64,000 nt of DNA from Flammula alnicola. Lineage: Eukaryota > Basidiomycota > Agaricomycetes > Agaricales > Strophariaceae. Position numbers and translations under genes: made by a program. Position 1 is the first letter of the stretch. Each line of letters starts with the position of its first letter. Of this stretch, positions 23,001-35,929 are shown piece after piece. The stretch is from positions 340,648 through 404,647 of the forward strand of contig JADNRV010000029.1 in assembly GCA_015499995.1 (NCBI GenBank), written 5' to 3'. The notes beneath the pieces were generated by a model. The model was given only the letters and a program-made list of their open reading frames with translations, was not told where the DNA came from and did no database searches.

Positions 23001-25234
23001 TTGGTGGAGTATTACATGCGGATATCGCTCATCAGATTCGTGCGATAACAATGACCCAACCGTCGCTGCCCAGATAAGGAGACCATGTGCGTGAGTTGCC
23101 AACCGATTGATGGTTTGTTGGTCAGGTTTCTGCCCTCTCCAATCAATCTTCTCGAAATGGTGACTGAAGTAATGCTCAACAATCTCCTGAGAGACTGGAG
23201 GAAGGGGGTATTGTTGAACTGGGATTTTATCGAGAACGCGTTCAATCGAATGACTGGGGCGACTAGTCAGGATAAATTTCAAAGCTGATGATGTGGGAAT
23301 GTGTGCGAGTTCCGCAAGGAATGATTCGTGATTCGTCCATTCCTCCAGACCATCGATTACGATGACAAGCTGATAGGGATACTCTAATTCATGGACTGGG
23401 TCGATAATATATGCCGTGAGATAGTCCCTAAGAGGGCTATGAGGGCCATTAAGTTTCCTCGCCGCCTCGGAAATGTTAGCGATGGCTCGCGGATGCATCT
23501 CTCCAAGCTGTTTGGCGATCATCTGAATGACGGTCTCGGGGTGTTCCGTAGTCAGGTTGGTGAGAAATACACCCCCGGCAAGGCGGTCGTCGTCTTTGAG
23601 AAGGTGGACGAGTTGCTGACCTACTGTCGATTTGCCTAAACCAGCGGTGCCGTGCATCCAGAGGACAAGTTCGTTCGGTTTATCTATCCAGCCAGAAATA
23701 TATCCTAGAACGTCGTCGCGGCTTCCACCAAGATATTCATTCCGCACGTAGTGTGGATGATTTGGAAGGCTGTTCAGCGCCGCGTAGTCTGGTTTATTTC
23801 TCAGTTCACGTTTGCTGTTTGGTCAGGGGTCTGAGACGCACCAAATTTCCTGCTGAGATCCTTGATGTCCAGCTGCATATGGACCTGACTCTCGGTCTAA
23901 TCACCAGTTAGTACAGGGCTTCGGCATCATAAGAACTTAACAAACCTGAAACAGTTCAATTGCGATATTCAGCCTTGTTCCGATCCCTTGGAGGGTACTC
24001 ATCTGGACATTTTGTTGGAGATAGCGCCAAAACGGATTAAGTCGACTCAATTCGTCGCATTCCACAACAATGCTTTCGAGTGTCCTATGTGATCCAGCAG
24101 TCAATACATTGCAGTGTGCGAATAGTGCCAGTAATATCTACCTCGTAAACTTGTTCAGCGCTCGTTTGAGCTCCTTCGACGGTTCCGTTGTACGTTCAGA
24201 ACAAATCACGGCACAAGAGATAACAAACTCTCCAGCTGTAGCCGCAATTTGTTTCATATCACTGTAATTTGAGCGAGTTTGCTAATAACCGTGCTGTGAA
24301 TTATGGAAAATGAAAGATATTTCAAGAACGTACCATGACAGCGTTCAACAGACTCACGACCTTTCCTATTACTGTTTGGACCCATGGTACTGGTATGACA
24401 GCACTGGCTTCCTTTACGACGCCGAGGACGGTAATACTTGCTCCAATGGTTGCAGTTAGCACCTTCGATAGTCCCTCTGAGGTTCCAAAGCTGCGATCGC
24501 GCGCGAATGGTGGGTGTGAGGACTGGGTGATGTGAGATCGAGTGCGGCATAATCGGAAGCTAGAAACTGACCTTGATTTTGGCGATCTCATCATCCACCA
24601 TGCTCGTCAATGCGTCCAAGGATTGCGCGTCGCCCGCGAGTTGCACCGTCTTGATCTTTTCGACCGTCCTAAATGATGGATGGAGATGATAAGAACAACA
24701 AGGATATATCGGATGGAAAATCAAATCCTTACTTAACGAATACCGTTATCGCCTCTGTGGCTTCCGCGCGATGAGCCTCGGTAGCAGATGCAAGTTGGAC
24801 GCTGAACCGGGCGCAGGTCTCGAGGACACCATTAAGCTGGAGCATGAATTCATTAGAGACCGATATGCATGATTTGTGGACGACATTACTTGATCCTCCT
24901 CATCCTTATCGTGGATTGAAACAATGAGATGGATGAGCCTCTTGAGCTCGGGATTTTCTTCGAGGATATAGGTCACCGAGAGAATGGCGATATCTTTTTC
25001 AAACATTTTGCTCTTCACGAAAGCCTTCTGCGGAGCGACAGGAGGCGAGGGTATGTCTGGTGCATTCGGCACCGCTGGCGCTACGTCGTCGCCGGATGAC
25101 TGTGGCGGTATGGGAGTCACAGGAGGCGATGTTGCCACTACGATGTTGGAAGCCTCCGGTGGTTGCGGAGTCTTACGTCGAACGAAGGCTTTGAACTTAT
25201 CGAATATAGGAGTCGATGTTGGTTTAGATGCCAT
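20004..25234 (-). CDS. NACHT-TPR NLR-like protein, open copy
   Basis: The eight exons are 25234-24890, 24836-24733, 24668-24572, 24522-24334, 24281-24142, 24084-23946, 23896-23842 and 23788-20004. All junctions are GT..AG and in phase, giving 1,617 residues. Layout: a proline-rich N-terminus and helical N-domain (1 to about 356); a NACHT-type NTPase with Walker A GTAGLGKST (about 403-411) and Walker B LVIVIDGLEEW (about 497-507); a helical linker; then about 14 near-identical 45-residue TPR-like repeats (about 990-1,600; pattern DLDEAISLHREALVL..PHPDRS..LNNLA.AL..RFEQRG). Such proteins are fungal NLR homologues, of which some govern allorecognition or defence; the role here is inferred. The start MASKPTS is chosen over an upstream in-frame ATG because copy 2 also begins cleanly there. 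A one-base insertion near 20,035 relative to copy 2 shortens the C-terminus by roughly 30 residues. Confidence 0.85.
20040..22010 (-). repeat. 135 bp TPR minisatellite of NLR copy 1
   Basis: There are about 14.5 tandem coding units of 135 bp (45 residues). Identity between units is high at DNA level, so an alternative frame on the same strand also stays open for hundreds of codons. Copy 2 has only about 11 units. Confidence 0.85.
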
Positions 25235-25616
25235 TACCGCACAAGTCGATATGGCAGAATAGAAGAGTGTGTGTCGACACAGCCGTTCCGCATGTGTACG
25301 GGATGCACAGCCTATGTAAGTATGTTGGTCGCTTTCCCAGGCCAGTGCCTCAGAAGGAAATCCCGGAAATTCCAAATGGCGAAGCTGCCCCTGGCCAGGG
25401 CTTGAATCCAACTTGCGACTCTATCTGCTTGACTTTGACTTGCAGGGACTGAGGGAAAGTTCTAGCTGGCGGTTCATATACCAGTAAGCAACGACTTATC
25501 GAGTCTAGTACTACTTTATCAACAGACTGATTTCCTTCTGTACTCACCAGGACACCGAGCATTGGCCACTCGACGGAGGCAAGACATCTGACTGGGATAA
25601 CAAACGGCCTTGACGG

Positions 25617-26234
25617 AACCCACGACCTCAATGAAATGCCTCGTGATGTCGGGAAATTGAAAAACTGCTCTATGCAGCGTTGACAGCTTTGCATCCCCCA
25701 GCCTCGTAGCCCGCATCATTGCCACGTCTTGTCACTGGTGGACTGCACTGTACTACCGCCCGACTGTTCAGTCTCCATTGACGTGCACATTGTCGCACAC
25801 CTTGTGCGCCATAGCTATGCAGAAGCCCAAGGTGATCAAGACGGGTACCAAAAATAGGGGTCAAAGAAGGAGTGACTTACGCTTCTGCAGGGTGCTACAG
25901 CAAGGCAGGAGGAGCGCGCGCTCGTGCCATGCACGGAGATTTTGAACCACGATGGGCAAATTTCCAATGTCACCTGAACAGACACCCATCTACTCCTCCG
26001 ACTCGTCTTCCAGCCAGTTGTGATCACCGCCCGTCGCCCATAAAACCTAATGAACCTAACGGGATGGTGCATAGGGATGATGCGAGCTGCCTCGAGCTTT
26101 GCCGTAAGCAGGGCTATGCTTATTCTGCGCTACCAGCTGACAGCGGGACTCGAAGTTGACCAAATGTCGAACCTTCATCTGGTCTCTCTCGAGTCATGTA
26201 AGTGACCGTACTCTTTTCCAGTTCACCTGCGCTG
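25617..26234. other. Relic upstream of repeat R copy 3
   Basis: No intact gene. About 25,770-26,230 is a decayed relative of the coding-like fragment at 9,328-9,690 (shared CAGAAGCCCAAGGT and CTCGAGCTTTGCC), with stops and frameshifts. Confidence 0.4.
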
Positions 26235-28380
26235 AATATCCACTTGCAGGCAGCCATTGCGACATAAAAGGCTTCAATGCACGCGCAATTTTTGTTGTTC
26301 TGTATCGCATTGGAAGCGCGCCTCACAACACCAAGTTTCCTGAAAACTTCCCCTGACCCGTATTTTTGCCGGAAACACGGAGTGCCTCACCCTGGTTCAA
26401 ACCACACGATGCCAGGCATGACTCGAACGCCATTCAGTCCCATCGGTCTAATCCATAATAGTTTCCACGTCCGCGATGCTGAAGAAAGGAGATACTCGTC
26501 TTGTATTATCTGGAGGATTCTTGAACAGGAAATGCAAAACGAGCGGACCTCAGATGTCGGCCGCCGTACCCCTCCCGGCAATGCACTGGCTTCTCTTGCC
26601 CACAATTGCAATTTATATTACTCCTGACTCGCCCACAGTCGTTTTTGAAGCGGCTGACCACTGGCCGGGTATTATGAAATGACCGTTACTTTTAGAATCG
26701 TCGTCAGCCACTCCTCAGCGTATAAAAGCCTCCCCTTCCTCCCCACCTCTCTATCTCTTAAACCACCACGCCTCTCAAATCTCATACGCTTTACTCGAAG
26801 CTAGCTACACTCGAGCTCCATCCTCTTGACATGCGTGGTGCTGTAGTTTCTTCTCCACCACCACATCGCCATGCGCATGGCTGGCGATCGCCGTTGTCGG
26901 TCAACGCCAGCCACCCGCCTAGGCGATATTCCTCTCATACGTCGACGCCCTTCATATTATCGCTATATTCACGTTTCACTTAGGTCTAGAATTTTCTTCT
27001 CTGTCCATGCTTTATCCTGGCTCATCTGGCTGCACTGAACTGCTCAACGTTCAATCAACTATGACAAGTAGTCAACTTACTACTATAGTAGTAACCGAAT
27101 CATCATGATACGGTATGTCTCATGTCGAGTCATCAATTTCTTCTTGGCCACTAATGGTAACTCGCCATCCATTAGACGCCTACTCTCAACACCACAGCTA
27201 GCCACAATCTCGCCTTGTCAGCTAGGCTTCGAGCTCTTGAGCTTTCATTTGTCGCCTTGCACCACCAGCTATTATCTTGCATCCTGTTCATTTCTCCCCG
27301 GGCGGCATAGTCGACTCATCTCTGATAGCAACTGCTTATGGACCGGAGGCTGACATCATCTCGGTATTTATTATTTAATTATCTCTCCTTCACGACTCAC
27401 GCGACATCTCAAGCCCCTCCGGCTCTCAGATCTCTTCTCTTCCGCAACTCGACACCTCGAAAGGGCATGCATAGCGATAGGGTGACCCAAAGTGGGGCAC
27501 GTCGATCTTCCATGATTTTGCTTCGGCAACTTCAAAGATAAACACCACTACCCTTCGACCCAGTACCTATCACTATTGCCATGGCTCTGGTGATTTCGGT
27601 CGCCGCCGGGGTTTGTCCACGCCATACCACACCGTATCAAAACGCCAAAGGCGCGCAAAAACTCGTTGGAGACGGGTTACTGTAGATGTCGGTAGACCGT
27701 AGTAGGCCACTGGCAGTTGGCGGCGCGAGACGTTCCTCGCCTGGGTTGGGATGCAAGGGTTTGCGACGACGATTGACGACAGAACGGCTCATACGATTCA
27801 GTGCTCACAGCCGACCTATTGCGGCAAGCCCGTCGATAGCTCTCGCCTTCGCATACTTCCTCTTTGAGCATCTGTCGTCGTCGTCCTAGTTACCCCGGTC
27901 GCGCGGGATTATCAGACCAACAACTGTCGATAGGCATAGCATAGTAGATTAGTTGGGAGTTCGCGGTTGATCAGGAGTGGGGACCAGTGCGAGGGGAGTC
28001 TGCGTATCCTCAGGGTGCAAGGGTTCACGCTACGACGGCCGACGACAGAACGGCTCATATGACTCAGTGCTCACAGTTGACCTATTGCGGCAAGCCCGTC
28101 GATAGCTCTCAATCTTCGCATACTTCCTCTATGAGCTGCAAGAATTCTGTCGTCGTCGTCATTGGCTCCTCGGACTGGCATACCTCTGGAAGGAAAACTG
28201 CCCAAGTTGGAGAAGTCGGACAGACTAGATATCGATATGCAGTCCCTTTGCGTATGTCCTTGACAGCCCACGACAGGTTGCCGGAGAATTTTTACAGTAC
28301 AGGTCGCTAGTCTATGTGTATGTCACAAGATTTTCTGCTGCGAACATGCAAGGTTGCCTCGTGCGTATCATCCTATCAAT
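26235..28380 (+). repeat. Repeat R, copy 3
   Basis: Same order of landmarks as 9,697-11,838: TATAAAAG at 26,721-26,728, a short frame starting MRGAVVSS near 26,831 with a lost intron donor, the GGGGCACG segment near 27,494, and GTCGTCGTC tracts. Its right edge abuts a 5'-truncated phospholipase B relic, which suggests that R arrived with, or caused, that truncation. Confidence 0.6.
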
Positions 28381-30045
28381 ACCTCGCCACACGTCTATGT
28401 CAATAGGAGGCTATTATTGGGATGAAGTTCTTACACGGGTGACAGGTCGGTCCTTTGCTTCAAAAACCGACGCGACCTACTAACAACCTACTAGTAATCA
28501 CGTCATTTCGTCAATGGAACCACTGCGTCGAATATTTTGGAAGAAGGGACTCATGGTACAGGAATATTGTTCTCTGGAATTAAAAATGTGTGAGTAGGCC
28601 CGTTTTCTCTCCTTGATAAATCTGTCATTATTTGCAGGCCAACGATCAAGTCACATTCTCAACCATCCCCCGTCCTACTCGCCAACGCCATTCCTCCTGC
28701 TCTAACTGCGAACCCAAACGACATGAAGGAAGTTTCAGACAATATTCCTGGAAATGATGTGCCTGTTGGCAGCGAGATTTGGGAGATAAATCTTTGTGAG
28801 TCCACTCCATTCGCCTTCACTATATCACAGTCAGTTGATTTTTTCTTCAGTCGAGACAGGATCATGGTATCCCTCTTTGGGATCTTTTATCCCGACTCGT
28901 TTGCTCGGGCCGACGCCTGCTTCAGGCAGTGGCCCATCTAAACGAGAGGCAAACTGTGTCGTTGGATTTGATCAGGCTTCATATATCGCAGGAATATCCA
29001 GTAAAGTTTGGAATGGAGATAACCGTCAGTATCGTAGCTTTAAGATCTTTACCAAATTCGCCTTTAATCAGAATCCTATCTACAGTGACTACCGATCTCC
29101 TTGGTTTCACATCCGAAGATCCAATACTTCAACTCATTGAAGCTGAATTCCCGGGTCAAGCGCCTGTGAGAATGGACGCCGGTGCTGTTCCGCACCCATT
29201 TCAAGGCATCAATCCAGTGAGGGTCGATAGTTGGACATCGTCACGACGATATTAAATTGCTTCTGTATTATCAGGGAACCTTCAGCGCATCGAATGAATC
29301 ATTTGTTGCTCTCGTTGACGGAGGGTCCAACGGCGAGGTCTGCCCATTGCAGCCTTTGCTCGCTCGAGCGCGAGGTGTGGATACAATTTTCGCAATCGAC
29401 GCTGTGAGTAAATTCCATTCCGCTTCTTCAACACTATTCTTATTGCCTTCGAATTGTTATTTTGTAGCCCGCTGATCGTATGGATAGCTTTTCTAACGGA
29501 ACTGATTTAATTGTGAGAAACTTATCCCTCCATCTTTCCTTATGCTCATCCTAATTGTGATGTCTTAGACCACAGCAAGCCGCGCCGCTCGCTTCGGAGG
29601 GCTCTATCCTTTCCCCAAGGTTCCCTCCTCGCCCGACACATTTTCAACCAAGGTTTGACCTCACGTCCTATGTTCTTCGGATGCGACGAACCGGATGTAC
29701 CGCTGGTGATATATCTGGCCAACGGAGCGCCCTCGGCCAAGCGTCGCGCTCTTGGATTACCCGGGATCACCAATATCCCTACAGCCCTGAACTGGTGCGT
29801 GCTCTATACTTAGTCTGGAGATGAAATACCTCTGACCGATGCTCTGCTAGGCACAAGCGTTCATGGATGAATCGTTTGCGATCGCCACTCAGGGATTAGG
29901 AAATAATAGTACTGATCCGGGGACGCAGTGGAGTACTTGCCTGGCATGTGCGCTGGTGGATTGTACTCGTAGTCGTCAACACATCGCGAGAGATGGTATT
30001 TGTGTGATTTGTTTTACAAACTTACGTTGGGATGGCAAGGAGTAA
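28381..30045 (+). pseudogene. Lysophospholipase / phospholipase B relic, 3' part
   Basis: The exon pieces match the C-terminal half of fungal PLB (lysophospholipase catalytic domain family): WEINLF-ETGSWYPSLGSFIPTRLLG, ANCVVGFDQASYIAGISS, VPHPFQGINP-GTFSASNE, ALVDGGSNGEVCPLQPLLAR with ..DTIFAIDA, GLTSRPMFFGCDEP, and the cysteine-rich end STCLACALVDC..GICVICF. Several are joined by good GT..AG introns. The catalytic-serine N-terminal half is absent. Frameshifts occur near 29,030 and 29,652. An intact PLB would be secreted and cleave acyl chains from phospholipids; this copy cannot. Confidence 0.8.
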
Positions 30046-32244
30046 GGCCGCTGTCGGTCAGTGATGGTGTTCAGAGAGAAAACAATTGACACCGCAATAT
30101 TTATTGATGCTCGATATGTGAATGATCGATGGTGCTCAGCCGACGGGCCCTTGGTGGAGTGCTCGTTTATATACGAGTAGATAGAATTCTAGAAGAAACG
30201 TACCATGGTCGAACTAGTGAACTAGTGAACCACAGTATTATACACAATACAGAAAGGCTCGTCTCTCGTTGAGTCGTTGAGTTGACCATTGAGCCTCCCG
30301 CGGTTTCTTTGAGAATATCCATTAGATATCCACCACCTCGGCACTATTTGTGGCTCGCTCAGATATGTACATCGCGGCATTGATTGGACCTCGTCGGAGT
30401 GTTTTTACTTACTTACTATCAAGAGATCCTGCATAGGGACTTGGGATTGACCATTATGCTGGAGATGTTGGCCTCTCAAAGTTCAAGAGCCCAGGAGATG
30501 CCCCTCGGCTGGACGAATCGACATGGTCCCCTTCCTTCCACGAAGCACAAAGAGCTCGAAGACGTGAATTCGGCGTCTCCAGCAATCGCGCTGCAATAGC
30601 GCATGCAAAGTCGTGCCACACACAACCCCAGTCAGGCGGCCGGCCGGTGGTTATAGTGCCTACAAGTGAATTGCAATTAAACTTGTCGGGGCAGGTGGTG
30701 AGTGGCGTTGCGGCAGAGGGTCCAATGAACCGTCTCGGAGAACGAATCTTTATAAATTCAATCATATGTATAACAGTATATGCATGTCAAATGCACGCGC
30801 ACGGACTGAATAAAATCCTGGCTTTCAATTGGTTTTTAGTTCCCATAAGGATGACGATGAGGATTGGATACAAAAAATGCGTCTGGATATCAATATTTAC
30901 CATGATCATGCTGACTAGTACTTACAAGTTACAATGGCGCAGCAGCTGTACATAATCACGTTGTCGAGACTCGACAGAGTCTGGGCCAAAGACGAAGAAA
31001 AAAAATCAATCACAGTGGCCGATCAGTGATTCCTTCAAGTTGACAAGGTTTACTTACCATCCGTCCTCGAGTCACCGGAGTCAACGGTCAACGTTTCAAC
31101 CCACTCGCCATACATAAACGTTCAAGAACGTTCAAGTCCCTCGTGCATCCATTGTCTGCCACATATGTCAATTAGAGCTCACATCACTTATGTACTCGTA
31201 CTTTAATACTCTACGTACATAGTGCACGTAAAAAAGGCAAAGTCTATCGAGGTACGGCTCGACTCCCCGTTGTTGGGGCAGCCACCGCCGACGGGAAAGA
31301 GTGTTGGCTGTCATTGTGCCTTCGAGCTTCGAGCTTCAGCCATATCCATATCACAACTAGCGAGTTCACTCACCCAACCAACGTTAACCCACCTCCACCC
31401 TGATCCGCCGCCGTCGCACCAACCCACCTCGCCACTGCACCCTTCCAGTAAGTACCAACTAAGTACGTCCCCTGCATCCCTTTCAAATGTCATCCCCGCC
31501 GATCACACCCACACACGCGTAGGTATACGCAGTTCCAGCCCGCCCAGACGCTGTATGTATCTATATCTTGGTGTACGTTAGCACCCTCCATTCCATACCC
31601 GAGGGTGTCGTGACGAAACGGCGGACAAGTTGACGGTTGAATGAATGGGCCAATGAAGACACGAAGATGAGCTCACTTACTTACGAGATCCAACGAAACC
31701 CACTGCGCTTCCGATGCCTTTACTCGTATGGCATGGCATGGTAACACCGTCGAGACAGCTGTCTGATTTGTTTTCGTGATCGCCGTCTTCGCTTTTTCTG
31801 GCGTTTTGTTTTTGGCACTCCGCGAATGTGTGGTTGTTGGGAGGTAAGTATGGGAAAGGATCAGTATAGTACATATAGAAACCGATCTTTCACCTGGCTT
31901 GCGAGAATATATAGATGGATGGATGGGTGGACTGACGCCAGAAGGACGATTAGCCTGGTTAGCGGCAGTTCGATTGGCTATGGCGTGATCGGGTGGGAAG
32001 GATTGGGGTGGCACCGGGTGTGTTGTTGTAAGAGGGCTATGCGTGCAAAGGGTGCCAGGGATGTTCATTATCAGATTAAATGGAGAGGACGGGGATATTC
32101 TTATCAGATTAAATGCTAGCGACGGATGAAAGTACGCTTAGAAGTTAGACAGGGTCGATTTTTGATTCTTTTTCACGACCGTAACATCCTTTTCATATGT
32201 AATAACTATGTACATGCCTTTCTGTTCCTCCTTCAAACTCTGCC
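30046..32244. other. Gene-free interval before the F-box gene
   Basis: No coding family, RNA or transposon signature was recognised. The last part is the F-box gene's upstream region. Confidence 0.45.
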
Positions 32245-35200
32245 ATGCGCACCCTCACCTCCCTCCCCACCGAGCTCATCCACAACATCATCTATGCCCT
32301 CGTCGCATACACACCTCTCGGCCCCCCCGCTGCCCTCCTCCCTCTCCTCTGCACCTCCAAGGGCCTGCACGCCATCGCCTCTGCCCCAGCCCTCCTCGCC
32401 CGCATCGCCCGTCTCAAGTTCGATGTCGGCGCCGTCACCCGCAGGCTTTTTCACCCGTACACCGACGACCTCGCCGAGCAGCTCGTCCATGCGTGCCGCC
32501 TCCTTCAGGCCCTCAGGCGCGGCGACGTCAACGATATAGATGCGGGCAGCCATTTGTTCACGGCCCTGCTGCTCATGCTGGATAACGACGGCAAGAACTA
32601 TGCGCAGCTCGAGTGGGCGGGCATGCATGCATACGTCGACGAGTTCGTGAAGCGGAAACTGTGGGTGGGCCGCGAGGCGAACGACGGCTGGCCCCTGGAC
32701 AACAGGGAAAATGCATGTGCGCTGTGGCTTATGTGGTTGACTATCGATAGACGTGCGTGTTTTGGGTGCTGTTGTAGTGTGCACTATCTGATCTTTCATA
32801 GAGAGGTTGTTAGCGGAATCACCACGCGAACGCGAAGAGATGGTCCTGCGCATCCTGCCCTACGTCTTCCTCCACCATCGTGTCAGTCTTCTTTCATCCA
32901 TCTATGACCGCCACAAAACCCTAACCCTCCCTTAAAATTAGTACGCCGCCTCCGCCGCACCCCCAAACCACTTCCACCTCCCCCTCTCCCCAACAGACCA
33001 ACCCGCCCTCGCATTTCCCCTCCCCTCCTCCTCTTCCCATCCCCCACAAAATCTCTACCCACACTACCTCCCACCCCGCTCCTCCTCCGAGGTCCACTTC
33101 CGCGCCCGCACCGAGCTCACACCCCCGCTCGCCAGCATCGCCGCCAAGCTCCTCTACGTCGTGCGCCGCGAGCTCCGCCCCATCGCCGTGCCCCCGCACC
33201 TGCCACCCACCCGCGCACCCGGTGTCCCGGGCCCGACGCAGGAGGACTATAGGGAGCTCGGGCGCGCACGGGCCGCTGTGTTGCCTGGGGGTGCGAGGTG
33301 GGATTGGGATGGGGGTAGGGCGCGGGGGGTTAATTTGGAGGAGGGCGAGGGTGAGGGTGGGGGGGAGGGTGAGGGTGGGTTTGAGGAAGGAGGAGGAGGA
33401 GGAGGAGAGAGTAGGAAGTGGGACACGATGTGGTGGCGCATGCGCCTTTGTGGTGATTATCGTGCGCCGAAGCCCAAGTTCGCACCCGGCGCGGTGTTCA
33501 CGCCTGGGTGTATGCGTGGGATGTGGAGGGGCAAGATTTATGTATGTACCGCTGGTCTATATTCCTTCCTTCCTTCCTTCCTTCCTTACTTAAAGTTCTC
33601 TCCATCTCCGTCTACGTATTCCTTCATCCTCGCTGTCTCCTTCGCCAACCCAACCCAACCCAACCCATAACTAACTAACCCCCTCATTTCTCCTCCACAG
33701 ATCCCACAAGGCAACCTATTCAACCAGCTCCTCCACTCGCCCATGTACCCCTCCATCCCCGACGCACGGGGCACCTTCTCCGAGGCCTCGCTCGGCGTCA
33801 TCATGCAGCCTGTCTTCCTCGACGTGCAGGAGCACCATCGCGTGTGTCTGTGTGCTGGTGCTGGTGCCAGTGGCGTTGGTGCGGATGCGGGTGGTGTTGG
33901 CGCGGGTGAAGGACATGGAGAAGCGTGTGGGACCGTTCCTGTACCGCCGCCTGCGCCGCGCGATTGGGCCGAGTTCCAGTTTCCTTGGGTGGGTGGGGGT
34001 CCGCCGCCGCCGCAGCAACAACAAAACCCGAACGTTCCTCCTCAGAATGTCGGCGGCGATGGGCAGCAGAACCCCAACCAAAACCTGCAGCACCAAAATG
34101 TCGTCGTCCAACACGTACACGATGTTGCTCAACAGCAGCCTCAAAATGTTCATCAACAGCCCCAAAACGTCCCTGCCCATGCCCATGCCCATGTGCAACA
34201 ACAACCACAACAACAAAACGTGCACGCTGCACCCGCCGACGAGGAAGAGGAAGATGATGATCCAAGCGCCACCCAACGCGCCGGCGGGCTCGCGGTGTTC
34301 GACCTCCCAGCGCACACTGACAACAGCATGAGCAACGCGTGGTTCCCGGGCCGGTTGGGCGAGGTCGCGTTCGCTCCTCGGCCGAGGCGCGTAGTAGGTG
34401 CACCCGGCCCTGGGAGTACTCGTCGAGTGGAAGGTGCTCGCGTTGATGGTGCGAGTGCGAGTGAGAGTGAGAGTGGTGGTGCAGGACGCGACAAGACGAG
34501 GCAGAGGTCTAGAGACGAGATGGTGTTCGCGCTGGACGGCGGAAGGCCTGATTTGTGGGCTGAGGGGGCGTGTGCGTGTGTGGGTGTGGGTGCGGGTGTG
34601 GGTGCGGGTGGCGGTAGTCATAGTGCGTCCAATGTGAACAACGCGAACAGCAATGCGTATGTGTATGAGACGTACGATCCGAAGCGGGTGTCTGCGCATG
34701 ATGATTGGCATCAAGTGCACCGCGCGGATGCAGCCTTTGCCTCTCCCTCTCCGTCTAACCCTGCATGTGCGCGCTGTGCGGGCATCGAGCGTGCGAGGAG
34801 GGCGGAGCGGAGGAGGGCGGAAAGGGAGGCGCAGAAGGCGATGGCGCGGAGGGTGTTGGATGGGGCGTTGAGGGCGTTTGGTGCTGAGCGCGATGATCGT
34901 CGTCGGGCTAGTGGGACTGGAGATGATGGGACTGGAGAGGAGGAGGAGGAGGATATGCGCATGGAGGATCTGGATGTGCGGGGCTTTGGGTTGAGGTTGG
35001 AGGGCGAGGAGGGTGAGGATTGTAGTGAGGATTATAATGACGAGGATGAGGATGATGACGACGCGCCGATTGAGGTCCTGGGCGACGATTTCCCGGAAGG
35101 CCAGCCCGCGTTTTGGGTGGAGGAGCCGTCTTTGGACGAGCATGGCCCCTCGGAGGAGGAGCAAGCGCAACGGCGTGAGGGCGGTGTCCGTATGGACATC

Positions 35201-35713
35201 GACGACCCCTCCTTCTCCGCTTCCGCCCAACGTCCACCCTCCACACCCACCACACCCACCTCCAAACCCACGCCTACCAAAACCAAACGCACCTACATCC
35301 CCGCCACGCGGCGCGAATTCGACCGCGCCCGTATAACCACCGCCTCCTGCCTCTCCTCCTCCAATAACAATAACAATAACAACTCCATCCTGCTCACAGG
35401 CCACACGCCCACCTCCGGCCTCGCGTGGGGGCAGCGCTACACGACGTACGGGCGCGTGCGGGGGTGGGACGGGCTGGTGGGGTTGCTAAGGGTGGGCAGG
35501 GCGCCGGTGAATTATATTTTTATCTTTGGGTATGTCGTTGGGGAAAGGACGTTCGTGGGGGAGTGGAGGGTTGCGGCGAGTGATCCGTTGAGGCCGACGT
35601 GGGGGAGTGTGTTTGTGATGAGTCGGGTTGGTGGGGAGGAGGAGGAGGAGGAGGAGGAGGAGGAGGAGGAGGAGGGACGGGACGGGAGGAGGGGAGGGCT
35701 AGGGCGTGATTGA
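32245..35713 (+). CDS. F-box protein with FBXO31-like barrel domain
   Basis: The exons 32245-32752, 32802-32881, 32942-33541 and 33701-35713 join in frame to 1,066 residues. An F-box sits at the extreme N-terminus (LTSLPTELIHNIIYAL). The later conserved blocks (WWRMRLCGDYRAPKPKFAPG, GMWRGKIYIPQGNLFNQLLH, PVFLDVQEH, and near the C-terminus ILLTGHTPTSGLAWG, YGRVRGWDGLVGLLRVG, IFIFGYVVGERTFVGEWR) fit the split beta-barrel found in fungal FBXO31-type F-box proteins. Long low-complexity inserts (Gly/Glu, Gln/Asn-rich near 34,010-34,230, acidic near 34,940-35,060) and a C-terminal glutamate run encoded by (GAG)n at 35,634-35,675 interrupt or follow it. The expected role is substrate adaptor in an SCF ubiquitin ligase. 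It appears intact. Confidence 0.8.
33560..33590. repeat. (CTTC)n microsatellite in F-box intron 3
   Basis: Tandem TTCC/CTTC units lie within the intron, and a (CCCAA)n-like stretch follows at about 33,645-33,667. Confidence 0.8.
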
Positions 35714-35929
35714 TTCGCTTTTTCGCTTTTTTTGTTGTCGCTTGCGGAGTGTCGACTCGAGTCTGTCGTTGATGGTGTTCCTTTCTTGATTGCCACCCTG
35801 CTTCTTGCTTCATGCTGTTTGTCTGTGTGCATATTCGTATTCGGTTTGTTGTTCTTCGTATCGCCTTTCCTCTTTTCCTTCTCAATCTTCGAGTTCCGTT
35901 TCTGCTCAAGTCCCTGTCTTGATTGCCTT

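Larger units (their letters stand above)
18678..25616. repeat. Direct segmental duplication, copy 1
   Basis: It matches 39,568-46,949 in the same orientation, covering the PAR32-like pseudogene (+) and the NACHT-TPR gene (-). The left edge is near the shared GTAGCTCGCA and the right edge near the shared CCTTGAYGG. Copy 1 lacks the 412 bp and 90 bp MITEs of copy 2, and so preserves both empty sites. Confidence 0.9.

Noticed and set aside
25235..25411. Longer NLR N-terminus starting at an upstream in-frame ATG
   Set aside because: The frame is open but the upstream part shows no domain; the MASKPTS start is conserved in both copies. The longer form cannot be excluded.
32915..32935. AACCCTAACCCTCC, another telomere-like motif
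   Set aside because: It falls within an intron of the F-box gene and has only two units.
33716..35404. Long open frame (about 560 codons) antisense to the F-box gene
   Set aside because: Arg/His/Leu-rich by-product of GC-rich coding sequence; the plus frame has the F-box gene structure and conserved blocks.
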